Source: Phycisphaerales bacterium
GTDB taxonomy: Bacteria > Planctomycetota > Phycisphaerae > Phycisphaerales > UBA1924
Assembly (NCBI GenBank): GCA_029260345.1
Contig: JAJDDK010000006.1
Span: forward strand, 620,001 to 684,000
Reading direction: 5' to 3'
Length of the DNA: 64,000 nucleotides
A model generated the notes under the pieces. It was not told where the DNA came from. It saw nothing but the letters and a program-made list of their open reading frames with translations, and did no database searches. Positions 43,446-52,614 of this stretch are shown here, piece after piece (positions within the stretch are counted from its first letter, which is position 1; each line of letters starts with the position of its first letter). A program made the translations under genes and the position numbers.

Positions 43446-44725
43446 TACTGGTTCAGGGAGTTGATCATCGCGACCATGGGAAGGAACATCGCGACGACGA
43501 TGGTGCCGACCATGCCGCCGAGCAGAATGACCATGAAGGGTTCAATGAGTTTGACGAGTGAGCCGATCGCGACGTCGACTTCTTCGTCGTAGTTGTCCGC
43601 GATCTTGGACAGCATGGAGTCCATGTCGCCGGTCTCTTCGCCGACGTCGATCATGTTGACGACCAGCGCATCGCACACTTTGGTTTCGCGGAGCGGACCG
43701 GCGAATGATTCGCCTTCGCGGATGGAGTCGTGGACTTTATTGAGGGCGCGTTCGTAGACCCAGTTGCCGCAGGTGTCGCGGGTGATCTGGATCGCTTCCA
43801 GGATGGGAACGCCGGCGCTGATGAGCGTTCCAAGCGTGCGCGTGAACCGAGCGATGACGGTCTTGCGAATCAGGCCGCCAAAGACCGGGAACTTCAGGAA
43901 GGTCCAGTCAAACGCAGCGCGGCCGGGTTTGGTTTTTCGAATCAACTTGAAGAGCACGAACGCAACGATCGGCGACGCCAGCAGAATGATGGCGCCGGGG
44001 AACGCCTGGTCCGGCTCATTGCCAGCGACCCAGCGGCTGAACACGATCAACCCCATCGTGAGTTTCGGAAGCTCAATGCCGAAGTCGAGGAAGATTTCCT
44101 CAAACTGCGGAATGATGAAGTACATGATGCCCGTCACGATCAGCACGGCGACCGAGAGCACCGCGACGGGATAAATCATGGCGCCGACGACTTTGCTCTT
44201 GAGCCGTTGCGATTTTTCCATGAAATCCGCAAGTCGCTGCAGGATGACGTCAAGCACGCCGCCCGCCTCGCCGGCGAGCACCATCTTGGTGTACAGACGG
44301 TCGTAAGTGCGCGGGTGCTTGCTGAACGCTTCGGACAACGACATGCCGCCTTCGACATCGTCCGCGACGGATTGAAGCACCGTCTTCAATTTCGACGGTT
44401 TGAGCTGGGCCTCCAGAATCTGAATGGAGCGCAAGAGCGGAAGGCCGGCGTCCTGCAGCGTGGAGAGCTGTCGTGTGAAGAGCGTGAGCTGCTTCTTGCT
44501 GACGCCGCCAAGCGAGATACCGCCGCCGCCCTTCTTCTTTTTCTTTTTGGATGACGCGGCCGCGCCGGACGTCGCGGACTTCTTCACTTTCTGTTCGCGC
44601 ACCGCCGTTGGGAAATGCCCCTGCATGCGAATGCGCTGCAGCGCTTCTTCGTTGGAGGCAGCTTCAATCGTGCCTTTTTCCGGTTTCCCGGATGCATTCA
44701 ACGCTTCGTATTGAAAAGTCGGCAT
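43445..44725 (-). CDS. gspF: Type II secretion / type IV pilus inner-membrane platform protein (GspF/PilC)
   Basis: A 426-residue polytopic protein. The N-terminal PTFQYEALNASGKPEKG is the usual GspF start. Two T2SSF domains follow, at about 80-205 (LFTRQLSTLQDAGLPLLRSI) and about 285-410 (RFTRTLGTLISAGVPILEAI). A linker near residues 50-70 has a run of six lysines and four glycines (KKKKKKGGGG), unusual for the family. Three membrane helices are placed as expected. It connects the cytoplasmic ATPase to the pseudopilus and lies 34 bases after the ATPase gene. Confidence 0.95.
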   Translation of the reverse strand: MPTFQYEALNASGKPEKGTIEAASNEEALQRIRMQGHFPTAVREQKVKKSATSGAAASSKKKKKKGGGGISLGGVSKKQLTLFTRQLSTLQDAGLPLLRSIQILEAQLKPSKLKTVLQSVADDVEGGMSLSEAFSKHPRTYDRLYTKMVLAGEAGGVLDVILQRLADFMEKSQRLKSKVVGAMIYPVAVLSVAVLIVTGIMYFIIPQFEEIFLDFGIELPKLTMGLIVFSRWVAGNEPDQAFPGAIILLASPIVAFVLFKLIRKTKPGRAAFDWTFLKFPVFGGLIRKTVIARFTRTLGTLISAGVPILEAIQITRDTCGNWVYERALNKVHDSIREGESFAGPLRETKVCDALVVNMIDVGEETGDMDSMLSKIADNYDEEVDVAIGSLVKLIEPFMVILLGGMVGTIVVAMFLPMVAMINSLNQ

Positions 44726-44759
44726 AGTGGCGCTCCGGCTGAGCGAGCCTTGGGGAGGC

Positions 44760-46508
44760 TCATTCCTCTTCGATCGTCTCGCGAACGACTTCGTCGATGG
44801 TGGTTTGTCCGTTGTAAATGGCTTCCAGTCCGCATTCGCGAAGCGTGCGCATGCCGCGCTTCTTCGCTTCCGCCTTAAAGACGGACATGCTGGTTTCGTT
44901 CATGATCATGTCGCGCAGGCCGTCATCGAGCACCAGAATCTCGAAGATGCCCATGCGGCCCTTGTAGCCCGAGCCGTGGCAATGATCGCAGCCGCGCCCG
45001 CGATACAGCTGGCGACCGGCGACATGTTCCGGCGTGAGGCTGAGCTCCATGAGCTGCTGCTCGGTTGGCTCGTATGCTTCCTTGCACTTCGGGCAAATCA
45101 TTCGCACGAGACGCTGCGCCACGATGCCTTCGATGGTGGCGGTCAGAAGGAAGGTCTCAAGGCCAAGATCTATCAGTCGAACAATGGAGCTTGGCGCATC
45201 GTTGGTGTGCAACGTGCTGAACACAAGGTGACCTGTGAGCGACGCCTGCACGGCGATCTGCGCAGTTTCAAGGTCGCGAATCTCACCGACGAGAATGATG
45301 TCGGGGTCCTGACGAAGGAAGCTGCGCAAGCATTTTGCATAGGTCAGGCCGACATCCGTGTTGATCTGGCACTGGCACAGACCATCGATATCGTATTCGA
45401 CCGGATCCTCGGCCGTCAGGATTTTGGTGTCAACGGTGTTGAGCGATGCAAGTGCGGCGTACAGCGTCGTCGTCTTGCCGGAGCCGGTCGGCCCGGTCAC
45501 GATGACAATGCCGTTGGGCTTGTGCATCAGCGTTTCGACAGTGGCGAGGTCTTTCTCACCGAAACCGACGCGGTCAATGGCGAGTTCGACGTTTGAACGG
45601 TCGAGCACACGCATGACCACGGATTCCCCGTGCATGGTTGGAAGCACGCTGACGCGCAAGTCAATTGGATTGCCGGCGACGACGAGTTCGATGCGACCGT
45701 CCTGCGGCATGCGCCGTTCGGCGATGTCGAGACTCGCCATGACTTTGACGCGGCTCACAATCGCGGGCGCGAGATACCGAGGCGGCGGGACCATTTCATA
45801 AAGCACGCCGTCGATGCGGTACCGCATCTTGAATTCGTCTTCGAAGGGTTCGAAGTGGATGTCCGAGGCTTTGTCTTTGATAGCCTGAAGCAGAACGAGG
45901 TTCAGGAGTTTGATGACCTTGTTGTCTTCGGCCGCGTCCATGACGGCGTCGAGGTCGATGGAGTCGCCGCGCCCTTCGAGGGACATGAACTTTTCGTCGG
46001 ACGCGATGTCGCTGACGAGGTCCGTGACGGACTCGGCTTTGGCGTAGAACTTCTTGACGAGAGCGTCGACTTTGGTCGCGTCGGCGACGAAGGCTTCGAC
46101 TTTGAACCCCATCAAGAGGCGGAGGTCGTCGACGGCGCGGAAGTTGTCCGGGCTCTTCAGGGCGACCTTGAGCCGTTTGGTTGCGGCGTCGTATTCGAAA
46201 GGAATGACTTGGTACGCCTGAGCGGTCTCCGCCGGGATCGAGTGGGCGGTTTCATCCTCAATCTCAATTTCGTCGAGATCGATGAAGCCCATGCCTGCCT
46301 GGCCTGCAAGGGCCTCCTGGACGTCGCGTTCAGAGATATAGCCAAGCTCGACAAGCAATTGGCCAATCGGCGCCTTGCGGGTCTTTTGGATGCCCAGCGC
46401 CTCATGGACCTGTTCGCGCGTGACCTTGCCCATCTTGGTGAGGACACGGCCGAGCTTGCGGCCCTTCAGTTCATTCAGGTTCATCTTATTGATTGCCTGT
46501 GTGGCCAT
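44760..46508 (-). CDS. pilB: Type II secretion / type IV pilus assembly ATPase (GspE/PilB)
   Basis: A 582-residue hexameric ATPase. The N-terminal domain (about 10-150) is of the MshEN type with paired LGxxLxxxG repeats (KLGRVLTKMGKV and IGQLLVELGYI). The core has Walker A GPTGSGKTTTLYAAL, the Asp box ILTAEDPVEYD, Walker B ILVGEIRDLETAQIA and the His box LVFSTLHTNDAPSS. The zinc-binding tetracysteine is CPKC plus CDHCHGSG. MshEN domains can bind cyclic di-GMP, although the first repeat has lysine where the binding motif has arginine. The 192-base gap upstream carries an 8-bp inverted repeat. Confidence 0.95.
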   Translation of the reverse strand: MATQAINKMNLNELKGRKLGRVLTKMGKVTREQVHEALGIQKTRKAPIGQLLVELGYISERDVQEALAGQAGMGFIDLDEIEIEDETAHSIPAETAQAYQVIPFEYDAATKRLKVALKSPDNFRAVDDLRLLMGFKVEAFVADATKVDALVKKFYAKAESVTDLVSDIASDEKFMSLEGRGDSIDLDAVMDAAEDNKVIKLLNLVLLQAIKDKASDIHFEPFEDEFKMRYRIDGVLYEMVPPPRYLAPAIVSRVKVMASLDIAERRMPQDGRIELVVAGNPIDLRVSVLPTMHGESVVMRVLDRSNVELAIDRVGFGEKDLATVETLMHKPNGIVIVTGPTGSGKTTTLYAALASLNTVDTKILTAEDPVEYDIDGLCQCQINTDVGLTYAKCLRSFLRQDPDIILVGEIRDLETAQIAVQASLTGHLVFSTLHTNDAPSSIVRLIDLGLETFLLTATIEGIVAQRLVRMICPKCKEAYEPTEQQLMELSLTPEHVAGRQLYRGRGCDHCHGSGYKGRMGIFEILVLDDGLRDMIMNETSMSVFKAEAKKRGMRTLRECGLEAIYNGQTTIDEVVRETIEEE

Positions 46509-46616
46509 GGCTACCTCGGGAGGCTGCCGCCCCCCTGACCGAGAACCTGTCCCCGGACCGTCCGGTGCAACAATCTTCGCGGCTGAGGGCCGACCTGTTC
46601 ACATGGAAAAGCGATA

Positions 46617-46643
46617 TTTGTCGCTTCAATTAGATGCGACAAA
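46617..46643 (-). promoter_or_regulatory. Inverted repeat in the gap before the pilB gene
   Basis: TTTGTCGC (46617-46624) and GCGACAAA (46636-46643) are perfect inverted repeats 11 bases apart. They lie in the only AT-rich stretch of the 192-base gap between pilT and the downstream ATPase gene. It could be an operator or RNA hairpin. No promoter elements close to consensus could be fixed. Confidence 0.35.
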
Positions 46644-46700
46644 TGGATTTTTATGCTATATGGAGGCCGCACTGGTGGGCTGTAAGACCCAATCACGTGC

Positions 46701-47831
46701 TCACTCCTCCTTAGTCGCGGCTTCTGGTTCGGCCTCATCGAGCTCAGTTCGGCCAATCCGTCCGCCCGCCTTATGGACCTTATCGGTGAGTGCTTGTGGG
46801 TTCTTCGACTTGTCTACCATCTCCTCGGCGGAGATCATGCCGCGGGAGTAGAGGCTCCAAAGATGGTCGTCGAGGAGCTGCATTCCGAACTTCTTCCCGG
46901 TCTGAATCGAGGAGTCGATTCGGAAGGTCTTGTTGTCTCGGATGAGGTTGGAGATGGCGGGCGTGATGAGGAGGAACTCGTACGCCGCGACCATGCCCTT
47001 GGTGTCCATACGCGGCAGCAGGGCCTGGCTGAGGATCGCCAAAAGCACCGTCGAGAGCTGCACTCGCACCTGATTCTGCTGAGTGACCGGGAAGGCGTCA
47101 ATCACACGGTCGATCGTCTTGGCGGCGCCGGTGGTGTGGAGAGTCCCGAACACCAAGTGGCCCGTCTCAGCCGCTCGAATGGCGGATTCGATCGTTTCAA
47201 GATCTCGCATTTCACCAACGAGGATGACGTCAGGGTCCTGACGGAGAGCACGCCGCAGGCCCTCAGCGAAGTCAGGCACGTCCGTCCCGATCTCGCGCTG
47301 ATTGACCACTGATTTCTTGTGCTCGTGGTAGTACTCGATGGGGTCTTCCATCGTGATGATGTGCCGGTCGTACGTCAGATTGATGAAGTTGATCATGCTC
47401 GCCAACGTGGTGGTCTTGCCTGACCCGGTCGGGCCGGTGACAAGGAACAGACCTCGCGGACGACGAACGAGCTCAGAGACAGCGCCGGGAAGGCCGATCT
47501 GCTCGAAGGTGAGCAGTTTGTTCGGAATCTGGCGGCAGACAATCGCGAGATTGCCCTTCTGCCGGAAGACCGACACGCGGAATCGAGCCGCCGATCCGTA
47601 GGCGAAACCGAAGTCGCACCCACCCACTTCCTGAAGTTCCTGTTGCGAGCGCTCTGGCGTGATCGCTTTCATCAGCGTGACCAGGTCGTCAGGGTCCAGC
47701 ACCTTGGTTTGAAGGTTGCGCATCTCCCCGTGCAATCGAAGCGTCGGTGGACGCCCGACGGTGAGGTGCAAGTCGCTCGCGCCCGTCTTGATCACGGTGT
47801 CGAGCAGTCGGTCAATTTGAATCGTGGACAT
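46701..47831 (-). CDS. pilT: PilT-like twitching/retraction ATPase
   Basis: A 376-residue ATPase of the PilT family. Visible signatures are the N-terminal ASDLHLTVGRPPTLRLHG, the PilT form of Walker A (VTGPTGSGKTTTLASMINF), the Asp box MEDPIEYYH, Walker B VILVGEMRDLETIESAI and HLVFGTLHTTGAAKTIDRV. The C-terminal LLITPAISNLIRDNKTFRIDS is typical, whereas the AIRNLIRE form occurs in E. coli relatives. It lacks the GspE-type zinc cysteines. A retraction ATPase points to a dynamic pilus rather than a pure type II secretion system. It follows the first ATPase gene by 54 bases. Confidence 0.94.
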   Translation of the reverse strand: MSTIQIDRLLDTVIKTGASDLHLTVGRPPTLRLHGEMRNLQTKVLDPDDLVTLMKAITPERSQQELQEVGGCDFGFAYGSAARFRVSVFRQKGNLAIVCRQIPNKLLTFEQIGLPGAVSELVRRPRGLFLVTGPTGSGKTTTLASMINFINLTYDRHIITMEDPIEYYHEHKKSVVNQREIGTDVPDFAEGLRRALRQDPDVILVGEMRDLETIESAIRAAETGHLVFGTLHTTGAAKTIDRVIDAFPVTQQNQVRVQLSTVLLAILSQALLPRMDTKGMVAAYEFLLITPAISNLIRDNKTFRIDSSIQTGKKFGMQLLDDHLWSLYSRGMISAEEMVDKSKNPQALTDKVHKAGGRIGRTELDEAEPEAATKEE

Positions 47832-47885
47832 CGGGCGGCTCCCCTATCGCGTCGATGGAAGAAATCTCAGTGAATGCGGCAGACC

Positions 47886-49622
47886 TCAAACGGCGTCTGC
47901 GGTTTCCTTTTCATCAGCCAGCGCCGTCAAGCCTTCGACCTGAACGATGCGGGCGATTTCAGCAGGCGAGGTCGTGCCCTTCAGGATCTTCACCTTGCCG
48001 TCGTAGAGCAGCGGTTTCATGCCTGAAGCAATCGCGGCGGCACGAAGCTCGTTCACCGGCCGCTGATCAAACGCCAACTCACGAATCTTCTGATTCATGA
48101 TCATCATTTCGAAGATTGCTTTTCGCCCGCGATAACCGGAGCCATTGCACGCGTCACAGCCGACCGGCTTCATAATCGTGTGGTTTTTTACATCTTCTGC
48201 GGTGATGCCAGTGAGCCGCAGGAACTTTTGATCTGGCGAGTCATCCGGCGCCTTGCACTTCGGACAAAGCACACGAATAAGACGCTGTGCCATGACCGCC
48301 TGAATGGATGAAGCAACCAGGAATGGCTTCATGCCCATGTCCACCAGTCGCGTAATCGCACTGGGCGCATCGTTGGTGTGAAGCGTGCTGAACACAAGGT
48401 GGCCCGTCAGCGCGGCCTGAATCGCGACTTCCGCGACTTCCTTGTCTCGAATTTCACCAACCAGAATGATGTTCGGCGCCTGACGCAGCATGGCGCGAAG
48501 AATCAACGGGAATGAAAGGCCGATGTCCTCGCGCACCTGGCACTGATTGATGCCGGCAAACGCGTATTCAATCGGATCTTCAGCGGTAATGATCTTCTTG
48601 TCCGGGCGATTCAACACGTCGAGCGCCGAATACAACGTGGTCGTCTTACCCGAACCGGTCGGGCCGGTCACCAAAAAGATGCCGTTGGGACGGCGAATGA
48701 TCTTGTTGAAGGCTTCAAGGTTCTCCGGCTCAAACCCGAGATTCTCGAGGCCGATGCGCACGGAGTCCGGCCGCAGAATACGCAGCACCACGGATTCGCC
48801 GTGGTACGCCGGGCAAGATGACACACGAAAGTCAATCGTGTCCTGATCGACGGGCATCTTGATGCGGCCGTCCTGTGGAATACGGCGCTCGGAGATATTG
48901 ATGCCGGCCATCAGCTTCATACGCGCGAGAATGGCATTCTGCATGCGCTTGGGAAGGTTATCGCGTTCAATACAGACACCGTCAATGCGGTAGCGCAAAC
49001 GCACGCGATCATTCATCGGCTCAAGGTGAATATCCGAAGCGCGCATCTTCACCGCTTCGATGATCATGCGGTTCACGAGCTTGACGATCGGCGCATCAGT
49101 GGCTGTTCGGTCAATCGAAGCATCAACGGATTTATCCACCGACCGGTCGATTGACTCCGTCACCAGCGACTCGTCCGCCTCCACCATGCGCGGCTGGCCG
49201 AGCTTCGTATCCAGAAACTGCTTGATGCGTCCTTTGGACGCAATGCGCGGCTCAACCTCAGCGTTAAGGCGGAATCGCAGCATGTCGAGCAATTCGAGAT
49301 TCAGCGGATCGTGAACGACCAGTTGCAGCCGGCCATTGGTCTTTGAAAGCGGCAGAATCAGGTGCTTGCGGATGAGATCTTCAGGGATCAGCTTCGCATC
49401 AACCTCCTCGGCAACGTCGTTCGGGTCCACGAATGGCAGCCCAAACTGCTTGGCGAGGGCTTTGGCGACGTCCTCTTCTTTGCAAAGCTCCGCTTCGACC
49501 ATCGCCTCGCCGATGCGCTTTCCTGATCCTTTGGCGAGCTTGAGGCCCTTTTCGACGGCGTCCGGCGTTGCGGCGCCCATCTCCACCAGGATTTCACCGA
49601 TCTTCTTGCGACTTCGTGCCAT
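47886..49622 (-). CDS. Second GspE/PilB-type assembly ATPase, first gene of the operon
   Basis: A 578-residue ATPase parallel to the one at 44760. The N-terminal MshEN-like domain has KKIGEILVEMG and RIGEAMVEAELCKEEDVAKAL. The core has GPTGSGKTTTLYSAL, TAEDPIEYAFAG, ILVGEIRDKEVAEVA, LVFSTLHTNDAPSA, and zinc cysteines CPKC and CDACNGSGYRGR. A linker with repeated short serine/aspartate motifs (SIDRSVDKSVDASIDR, about residue 140-160) separates the N-domain from the core and is not present in the other ATPase. The start at 49622 gives MARSRKKIGE; an in-frame ATG lies 30 bases upstream. The 199-base gap to the divergent coaB should hold the operon promoter, but none could be fixed. Confidence 0.93.
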   Translation of the reverse strand: MARSRKKIGEILVEMGAATPDAVEKGLKLAKGSGKRIGEAMVEAELCKEEDVAKALAKQFGLPFVDPNDVAEEVDAKLIPEDLIRKHLILPLSKTNGRLQLVVHDPLNLELLDMLRFRLNAEVEPRIASKGRIKQFLDTKLGQPRMVEADESLVTESIDRSVDKSVDASIDRTATDAPIVKLVNRMIIEAVKMRASDIHLEPMNDRVRLRYRIDGVCIERDNLPKRMQNAILARMKLMAGINISERRIPQDGRIKMPVDQDTIDFRVSSCPAYHGESVVLRILRPDSVRIGLENLGFEPENLEAFNKIIRRPNGIFLVTGPTGSGKTTTLYSALDVLNRPDKKIITAEDPIEYAFAGINQCQVREDIGLSFPLILRAMLRQAPNIILVGEIRDKEVAEVAIQAALTGHLVFSTLHTNDAPSAITRLVDMGMKPFLVASSIQAVMAQRLIRVLCPKCKAPDDSPDQKFLRLTGITAEDVKNHTIMKPVGCDACNGSGYRGRKAIFEMMIMNQKIRELAFDQRPVNELRAAAIASGMKPLLYDGKVKILKGTTSPAEIARIVQVEGLTALADEKETADAV

Positions 49623-49821
49623 GCGGCGACCATCCCGTGCTGTTTGATCCATGTCCGCCGCGGGCCACCCGCACCGGCGAAATCCACCCAATCCCAGGCG
49701 CCATCCGACGCTGGAAAACCTGCACATCACCCAGAGGCCGAACGCCTCGGGCATTATGCTGACGACCGGAGACCCCGGCAATCCTCGATAAAGAACGAAT
49801 GGCGAGCGCCGCAGAAATGGT

Positions 49822-50508
49822 ATGACAGAACACCATCCACTACGACGAGTTGTGATCACAGCGGGCCCGACTCACGAGCCGATCGACGCCGTGCGTTATC
49901 TCGCCAACCGCTCCTCAGGACGGCTGGGCATCGCTCTGGCGGCGGAAGCGGAACGTCGTGCATGGGACGTGACACTCCTCCTCGGACCGGTCGAGCTCAG
50001 CCCGAACTATACGCAGGTTCGTATCAAGCGGTTTACAACGGCTGCTGATCTTCAAGCGCTCTTGATGACCGAGGCAAAGACCTGCGATGTCCTCATCATG
50101 GCTGCGGCCGTCGCTGACTTTCGCCCCCCATCGACTTCGCAGGGCACAAAAATCCGCCGTTCTGACGGGACGATCAACCTAGTGCTGGAGTCAACACCCG
50201 ATCTTCTCGCCGAATTTGCGGCTTCTCGTCGCCCGGGACAACTCATCATCGGTTTTGCTCTTGAGTCCCGGGATCTGCTTGAGGTCTCCGCTCGTGAGAA
50301 GCTGGCTCGAAAAGGCGTCGACGGCATCGTGGCCAACCCACTCGAAACCATGGGCGCCGACACGATTGAGGCCAGCCTGATCTGGCGTGACGCTCCGGCT
50401 GAGCAAACACCGGGCCCAATCTCAAAGGACGCTTTCGCCAGTTGGCTCTTGGACCTCGTCGAGAAACGACAAGATTCCAAAGAGGCGCATCTTCCATCTA
50501 CTGGATAG
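49822..50508 (+). CDS. coaB: Stand-alone phosphopantothenate-cysteine ligase (CoaB)
   Basis: A 228-residue enzyme that couples cysteine to 4'-phosphopantothenate in coenzyme A synthesis. Signatures are VVITAGPTHEPIDAVRYLAN, RSSGRLGIALAAEAERRAWD, MAAAVADFRP and KIRRSDG. IGFALES and AREKLARKGVDGIVANP follow. In most bacteria CoaB is fused behind the decarboxylase CoaC; here it is separate, as in some Gram-positives and eukaryotes, and CoaC is not in this window. It precedes top6B by 10 bases, so CoA synthesis and topoisomerase VI probably share a transcript. Confidence 0.9.
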   Translation: MTEHHPLRRVVITAGPTHEPIDAVRYLANRSSGRLGIALAAEAERRAWDVTLLLGPVELSPNYTQVRIKRFTTAADLQALLMTEAKTCDVLIMAAAVADFRPPSTSQGTKIRRSDGTINLVLESTPDLLAEFAASRRPGQLIIGFALESRDLLEVSAREKLARKGVDGIVANPLETMGADTIEASLIWRDAPAEQTPGPISKDAFASWLLDLVEKRQDSKEAHLPSTG

Positions 50509-50518
50509 TCTTTTTCCC

Positions 50519-52549
50519 ATGGCCAACGCACGGAAGCGAACCGCCGCCGCATCAAGCGGTGGCGCCAAGAAGAAGTCAGCGAAGCAGACTGGGGCGAAGA
50601 CCGAGGATCGATCCGCCGAGTCGCTCGCTGGCAAGCAGCGCGAAATCTCCGTTTCTGAGTTCTTTGCGAAGAACCGGCACTTGCTCGGTTTTGATAACCC
50701 GCGCAAGGCGCTGCTCACCACGGTGAAAGAAGCGGTGGACAATGCGCTGGACGCATGCGAAGAAACCGGCGCCTTGCCGGAGATCCTCGTCCGAATTGAG
50801 CATCTCACCGACATCGACGAGAACCGTTTTCGCATCACGGTGCAAGACAATGGTCCCGGTGTTGTGCGCAAACAGATCGACAACATCTTTGGAAAGCTGC
50901 TGTACGGCTCCAAGTTTCATCGCATGAAGATGTCGAGAGGCCAGCAGGGAATCGGTATTTCCGCCGCCGGCATGTACGGCCTGATGACGACTGGCAAGCC
51001 GATGGTCATCGTGACGCGCTCGCGAAAAAACAAACCAGCGCATCACGTTGAACTCGCGATGGACACGACCAAGAACCGTCCGGAAGTCACGGTTGATGTC
51101 GAAACTGAGGACTTTCCGAAACACACTGGAACACGCGTCACGATCGAACTGGAAGGTCGTTACACCAAAGGCCGCACCAGCGTTGATGAGTATTTGGAAC
51201 AAACGGCGATCGCGAATCCGCATGCGCGATTCATCTACATCCCGCCGAGCAAGAGCGGTCCAGACGATGAACAGTCCACGCTTGAAGAATCCGAGGATCT
51301 GACGCCGAGCCCGTCCATTCATGTGCCAGGTGTTGATGAGTCCGAGCTCGCCACCCTTGAGGCAACTACGCAAATCGGCGATGCGATCGTGTTTCCGCGG
51401 ACTGTGGACGAATTGCCGCCGGAGCCGCAAGAGATCAAACCGCATCCGCGCGGCGTTGAAATCGGCACGCTCATGCGGATGCTCAAGCAAACGGAAGAAA
51501 AGAACATCGGACCGTTCTTGCAGAACGAGTTCTGTCGCGTGGGACCGGGGAAATCGAAAGAGATCTGCGACAAGGCAGGGATAACGACGCGCACGTGGGT
51601 CAAGAATGTTGGCCACGCCGAAGCCGAAGCGATTTACAAAGCAATTCAGAAAGTTTCGATCATTGCGCCGCCGCTGGATTGCCTCGCCCCCATTGGCGCC
51701 AAGCAGATTTTGGCCGGACTGCTCAAGGGCGTGCGCGCGGAATTTTACACCGCGTCCACGCGCCCGCCTTCCGTTTATCGCGGAAATCCTTTTCAGATTG
51801 AAGTTGGTGTCGCGTTCGGCGGCGACCTTTCGTCCGATCAGTCCGCGCGGGTCATCCGCTTCGCCAACCGAGTCCCCCTGCTCTACCAGCAGTCTGCATG
51901 CAGTTCATTCAAGGCCGTCGTTGAGACGAGCTGGAAGAACTACGGGTTGAGCCAAGGTCGTAATTCGGCGCCGGAAGGTCCGCTCGTGGTCATGATTCAC
52001 ATGGCGAGCGTCTGGGTGCCATTCACCAGCGAAAGCAAAGAAGCCATCGCCGACTATGACGAGATCCGCAAGGAAATGCGGCTCGCCTTGCAGGAGTGCG
52101 GCCGCAAACTCGGCGCATACTTGCGCCGACGCCAACGCGCCAAGCGCGAAGGCGAACGGCGCAATGTTTACGAGCGCTATATTGGCGAGATTGCCAAAGC
52201 AGTGCATGCGATTGATCCGGACATCAGTGCTGAGAATGTGCGCGACCATCTCATGCAAACGGCCGAGCGACTCACTGCGTTTGCAGATCAGGAGTTCGAC
52301 GAAGAGGGCAAACCCATCAAGAAGCCTCGCTCGCGCGGCGACGACGATGGCTTTGGCGAAGACACCATCGTGATCGATCGTGATCCGAATGGCCCGACCG
52401 GGGCTGGCGAATCCGCAGAAACCGATGCGAAACCGTCGTCGGCACAGCAAATGAGCAAGCCGCGCGGCGGCGGCAAGAAACGACCACGAAAGAAATCACG
52501 AGGCGCCTCGCGCTCGCGGCGCGCCACGGCGTCGGAATCATTGTTTTGA
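50519..52549 (+). CDS. top6B: DNA topoisomerase VI subunit B (GHKL ATPase)
   Basis: A 676-residue ATPase subunit of the type IIB topoisomerase that relaxes and decatenates DNA. A lysine-rich, alanine-rich tail (1-40) comes first. The Bergerat ATPase fold follows: KEAVDNALDACEE (E71, D74), VQDNGPGV (110-115) and GQQGIGISAAGMYGL (141-155). The H2TH region is near FCRVGPGKSKEICDKAG. The transducer has LLKGVRAEFYTASTRPPSVY and ETSWKNYGLSQGR, the switch-loop region. A charged C-terminal extension (about 605-676) ends in basic RGGGKKRPRKKSRG. The start at 50519 follows coaB; the frame is open upstream inside coaB. Partner: the next gene. Confidence 0.94.
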   Translation: MANARKRTAAASSGGAKKKSAKQTGAKTEDRSAESLAGKQREISVSEFFAKNRHLLGFDNPRKALLTTVKEAVDNALDACEETGALPEILVRIEHLTDIDENRFRITVQDNGPGVVRKQIDNIFGKLLYGSKFHRMKMSRGQQGIGISAAGMYGLMTTGKPMVIVTRSRKNKPAHHVELAMDTTKNRPEVTVDVETEDFPKHTGTRVTIELEGRYTKGRTSVDEYLEQTAIANPHARFIYIPPSKSGPDDEQSTLEESEDLTPSPSIHVPGVDESELATLEATTQIGDAIVFPRTVDELPPEPQEIKPHPRGVEIGTLMRMLKQTEEKNIGPFLQNEFCRVGPGKSKEICDKAGITTRTWVKNVGHAEAEAIYKAIQKVSIIAPPLDCLAPIGAKQILAGLLKGVRAEFYTASTRPPSVYRGNPFQIEVGVAFGGDLSSDQSARVIRFANRVPLLYQQSACSSFKAVVETSWKNYGLSQGRNSAPEGPLVVMIHMASVWVPFTSESKEAIADYDEIRKEMRLALQECGRKLGAYLRRRQRAKREGERRNVYERYIGEIAKAVHAIDPDISAENVRDHLMQTAERLTAFADQEFDEEGKPIKKPRSRGDDDGFGEDTIVIDRDPNGPTGAGESAETDAKPSSAQQMSKPRGGGKKRPRKKSRGASRSRRATASESLF

Positions 52550-52614
52550 CGGTTGGAATTGACTCGTCAGACCAGCGAGATCCCAGGCCGACTGCATTCA
52601 AGAAGTAGGACAGA

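Noticed and set aside
50576-51616. A 346-codon minus-strand frame inside top6B.
   Set aside because: top6B carries all GHKL motifs in the opposite strand; the reverse frame has no known motif.
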